DNA of 64,000 nucleotides from Lepidonotus clava. Its lineage: Eukaryota; Annelida; Polychaeta; Phyllodocida; Polynoidae. The stretch lies in the NCBI GenBank assembly GCA_936440205.1, contig OW387150.1:35511795-35575794 (forward strand), written 5' to 3'. Positions 62,865 to 64,000 of the stretch are shown here, in pieces (the stretch's first letter is position 1; the number at the start of each line of letters is the position of its first letter). Under the pieces are notes generated by a model. It was not told the origin of the DNA. It ran no database searches and saw only the letters and a list, made by a program, of their open reading frames with translations. Both the position numbers and the translations under genes were made by a program.

Positions 62865-63315
62865 TCCGAGGAAACATTGCAGGAAGGTTCTGGTTTGGTT
62901 CTTGTTATGTTATTTTGATAGCTCTCAATAACGTTTGCTGCAACATACTGTTGTGACATTGCACTCCAACGTTATTATAACATTCTGGTTATGTTCTTCA
63001 ACCAAAACAGAATGTTTTTATAACTTTCTGTTTTGGTTTCATCCTAACCTCACCAGAAAATAATGTTATAATAATGTTATGAATTGGTGAGGTTTCAACG
63101 TTCAATAACGTAATTGTTACCTGCCATATTAGTATGTAACAAACTGACTAAAAACCTGGCTGGGATACAGTCTGCTTGTGTCTGTGGGCACATCAATGTC
63201 CTCATCATTTATGATGGTCTTTAATAGGAAGTTTCAGTCTCTTAACCATCTATCAATTAGTTACTTCTTAAAAAGGTATTTTTATAGAATGTTACATCGC
63301 AAGCTGGGTTAGGTA
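62865..63315. mobile_element. MITE family A copy, interrupted
   Basis: It starts near CATTGCAGGAAGGTTCTGGT, continues through AACTTTCTGTTTTGGTTTCA and AACGTAATTGTTACCTGCCA to CTGACTAAAAACC (63155). A last part GAATGTTACATCGCAAGCTGGGT appears at 63288 after about 110 bp of other sequence. Confidence 0.55.
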
Positions 63316-64000
63316 TTTCAGATTCTCTTGAAGCAAGCTCGGTTTAGTTTACTACCTTAATTCAAACTCCGACCCCACGGTATGTAAATGAGGTACAGTA
63401 AACATAATACTGGTTAACAATAGTAAGTATACTGAGTCCTGTGAAATACGACGGTTTTAGCTATAGGTTTGGATGTAGGATTTTGAAAAAGGCTTCTATA
63501 TAATAGGCCAAGTACTAAAGCATTGCCCATTTGCAAACGCCCCCGCAACGTTCTTTTCTCTATGTGAAGGATAACTCGCCCCCCCCCCCGCCCCCTCTTA
63601 AAGATAAAAAGGTGGGGGAGAGTTCAGAAGCCCCTGGACTCCACTGGGTCCATCCCTGAGGTATCTTCTCTAGACAGGACATCTCAATTTAAGTTACTTC
63701 AAGTGACCTCCCCTCTCATCAGGAGACCACCTGCAGGGACGCATACAGGATTTCAGAAAGAGGGGGTCAGCATAAAGGTTTAGGTACCTTCCTTATATTA
63801 AAATGGCATTGCTTCCAAATTATACCAAGCCCCACCTGTTCAACGGTAGCTACCATTGGACACAGAGTAGTCAGAGCCAGAGGCAAATTGTCAGTTGAGA
63901 TAAAGGCTGGTATCTCAATTCATACAGGTCACTATGAAACGCAAGGCAGAACATCCGCACCCAGCAAAATGACCTCCCCCACCCCTTCCCCCTGAATCCA
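63316..64000. other. no gene recognised
   Basis: A poly-C tract lies at 63580-63596. Nothing else is recognised. Confidence 0.35.

Overview
The window looks like nuclear DNA of an invertebrate animal, most likely a cephalochordate (amphioxus, Branchiostoma). It has sparse host exons with GT-AG introns, very dense short inverted-repeat transposons, LINE fragments, and two minisatellites that copy an exon-intron junction into the adjoining intron. I recall such junction minisatellites ('mirages') being described from amphioxus; this is from memory and was not checked. The organism call is an inference.

Host genes. Two angiotensin-converting-enzyme (peptidase M2) genes or gene parts lie on the minus strand. 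One shows a TATA box and first exon with signal peptide (14102-14510); its other exons would lie to the left and none is recognised. The other shows its last three recognisable exons (33199-33297, 30238-30350, 29065-29338). Between them, on the plus strand, are two consecutive exons of a TMEM63/CSC1-like (OSCA-related) mechanosensitive channel (25168-25272 and 27485-27582) and an unassigned terminal exon (24930-25056). A block of about 5-6 kb is present twice (17.86-23.94 kb and 34.84-39.78 kb). It contains a 150-bp non-coding segment, 97% identical between copies, whose flanks are much more diverged.

Repeats. Many families of short TIR elements are present. They include at least ten full or partial copies of one MITE family (ends CCCA-GC-AAGC), a 1.46-kb Tc1/mariner-like non-autonomous element with TA duplications and two tRNA-like segments, a 715-bp piggyBac-like element with TTAA duplications, a 760-bp element with perfect 18-bp TIRs, and foldback elements with runs of G or C. 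Two LINE 3' fragments (14.7-15.2 kb and 31.5-32.7 kb) lie on the minus strand.

Polinton. A nearly whole 17.8-kb Polinton/Maverick spans 45005-62803. It has TIRs starting AG, an identical 6-bp target duplication (GTTGGG), and is inserted inside an older MITE. Its minus-strand block carries the packaging ATPase, a small basic/hydrophobic protein, a conserved Polinton protein, an integrase with chromodomain, minor and major capsid proteins, a pX/pVI-like basic protein, an adenain-like protease and a coiled-coil protein. Its plus-strand block carries an Ala-repeat nuclear-type protein, a 1396-residue protein-primed DNA polymerase B and an unassigned Cys-rich protein. Three of the genes look broken, with about four breaks in all; the polymerase, ATPase and several others are open. 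Good target duplication, matching TIRs and open long genes suggest a fairly young but already decaying fossil. The least understood parts are three accessory genes, twin large hairpins beside the right TIR, and a hairpin plus 58-bp repeats between the two minus-strand gene groups.
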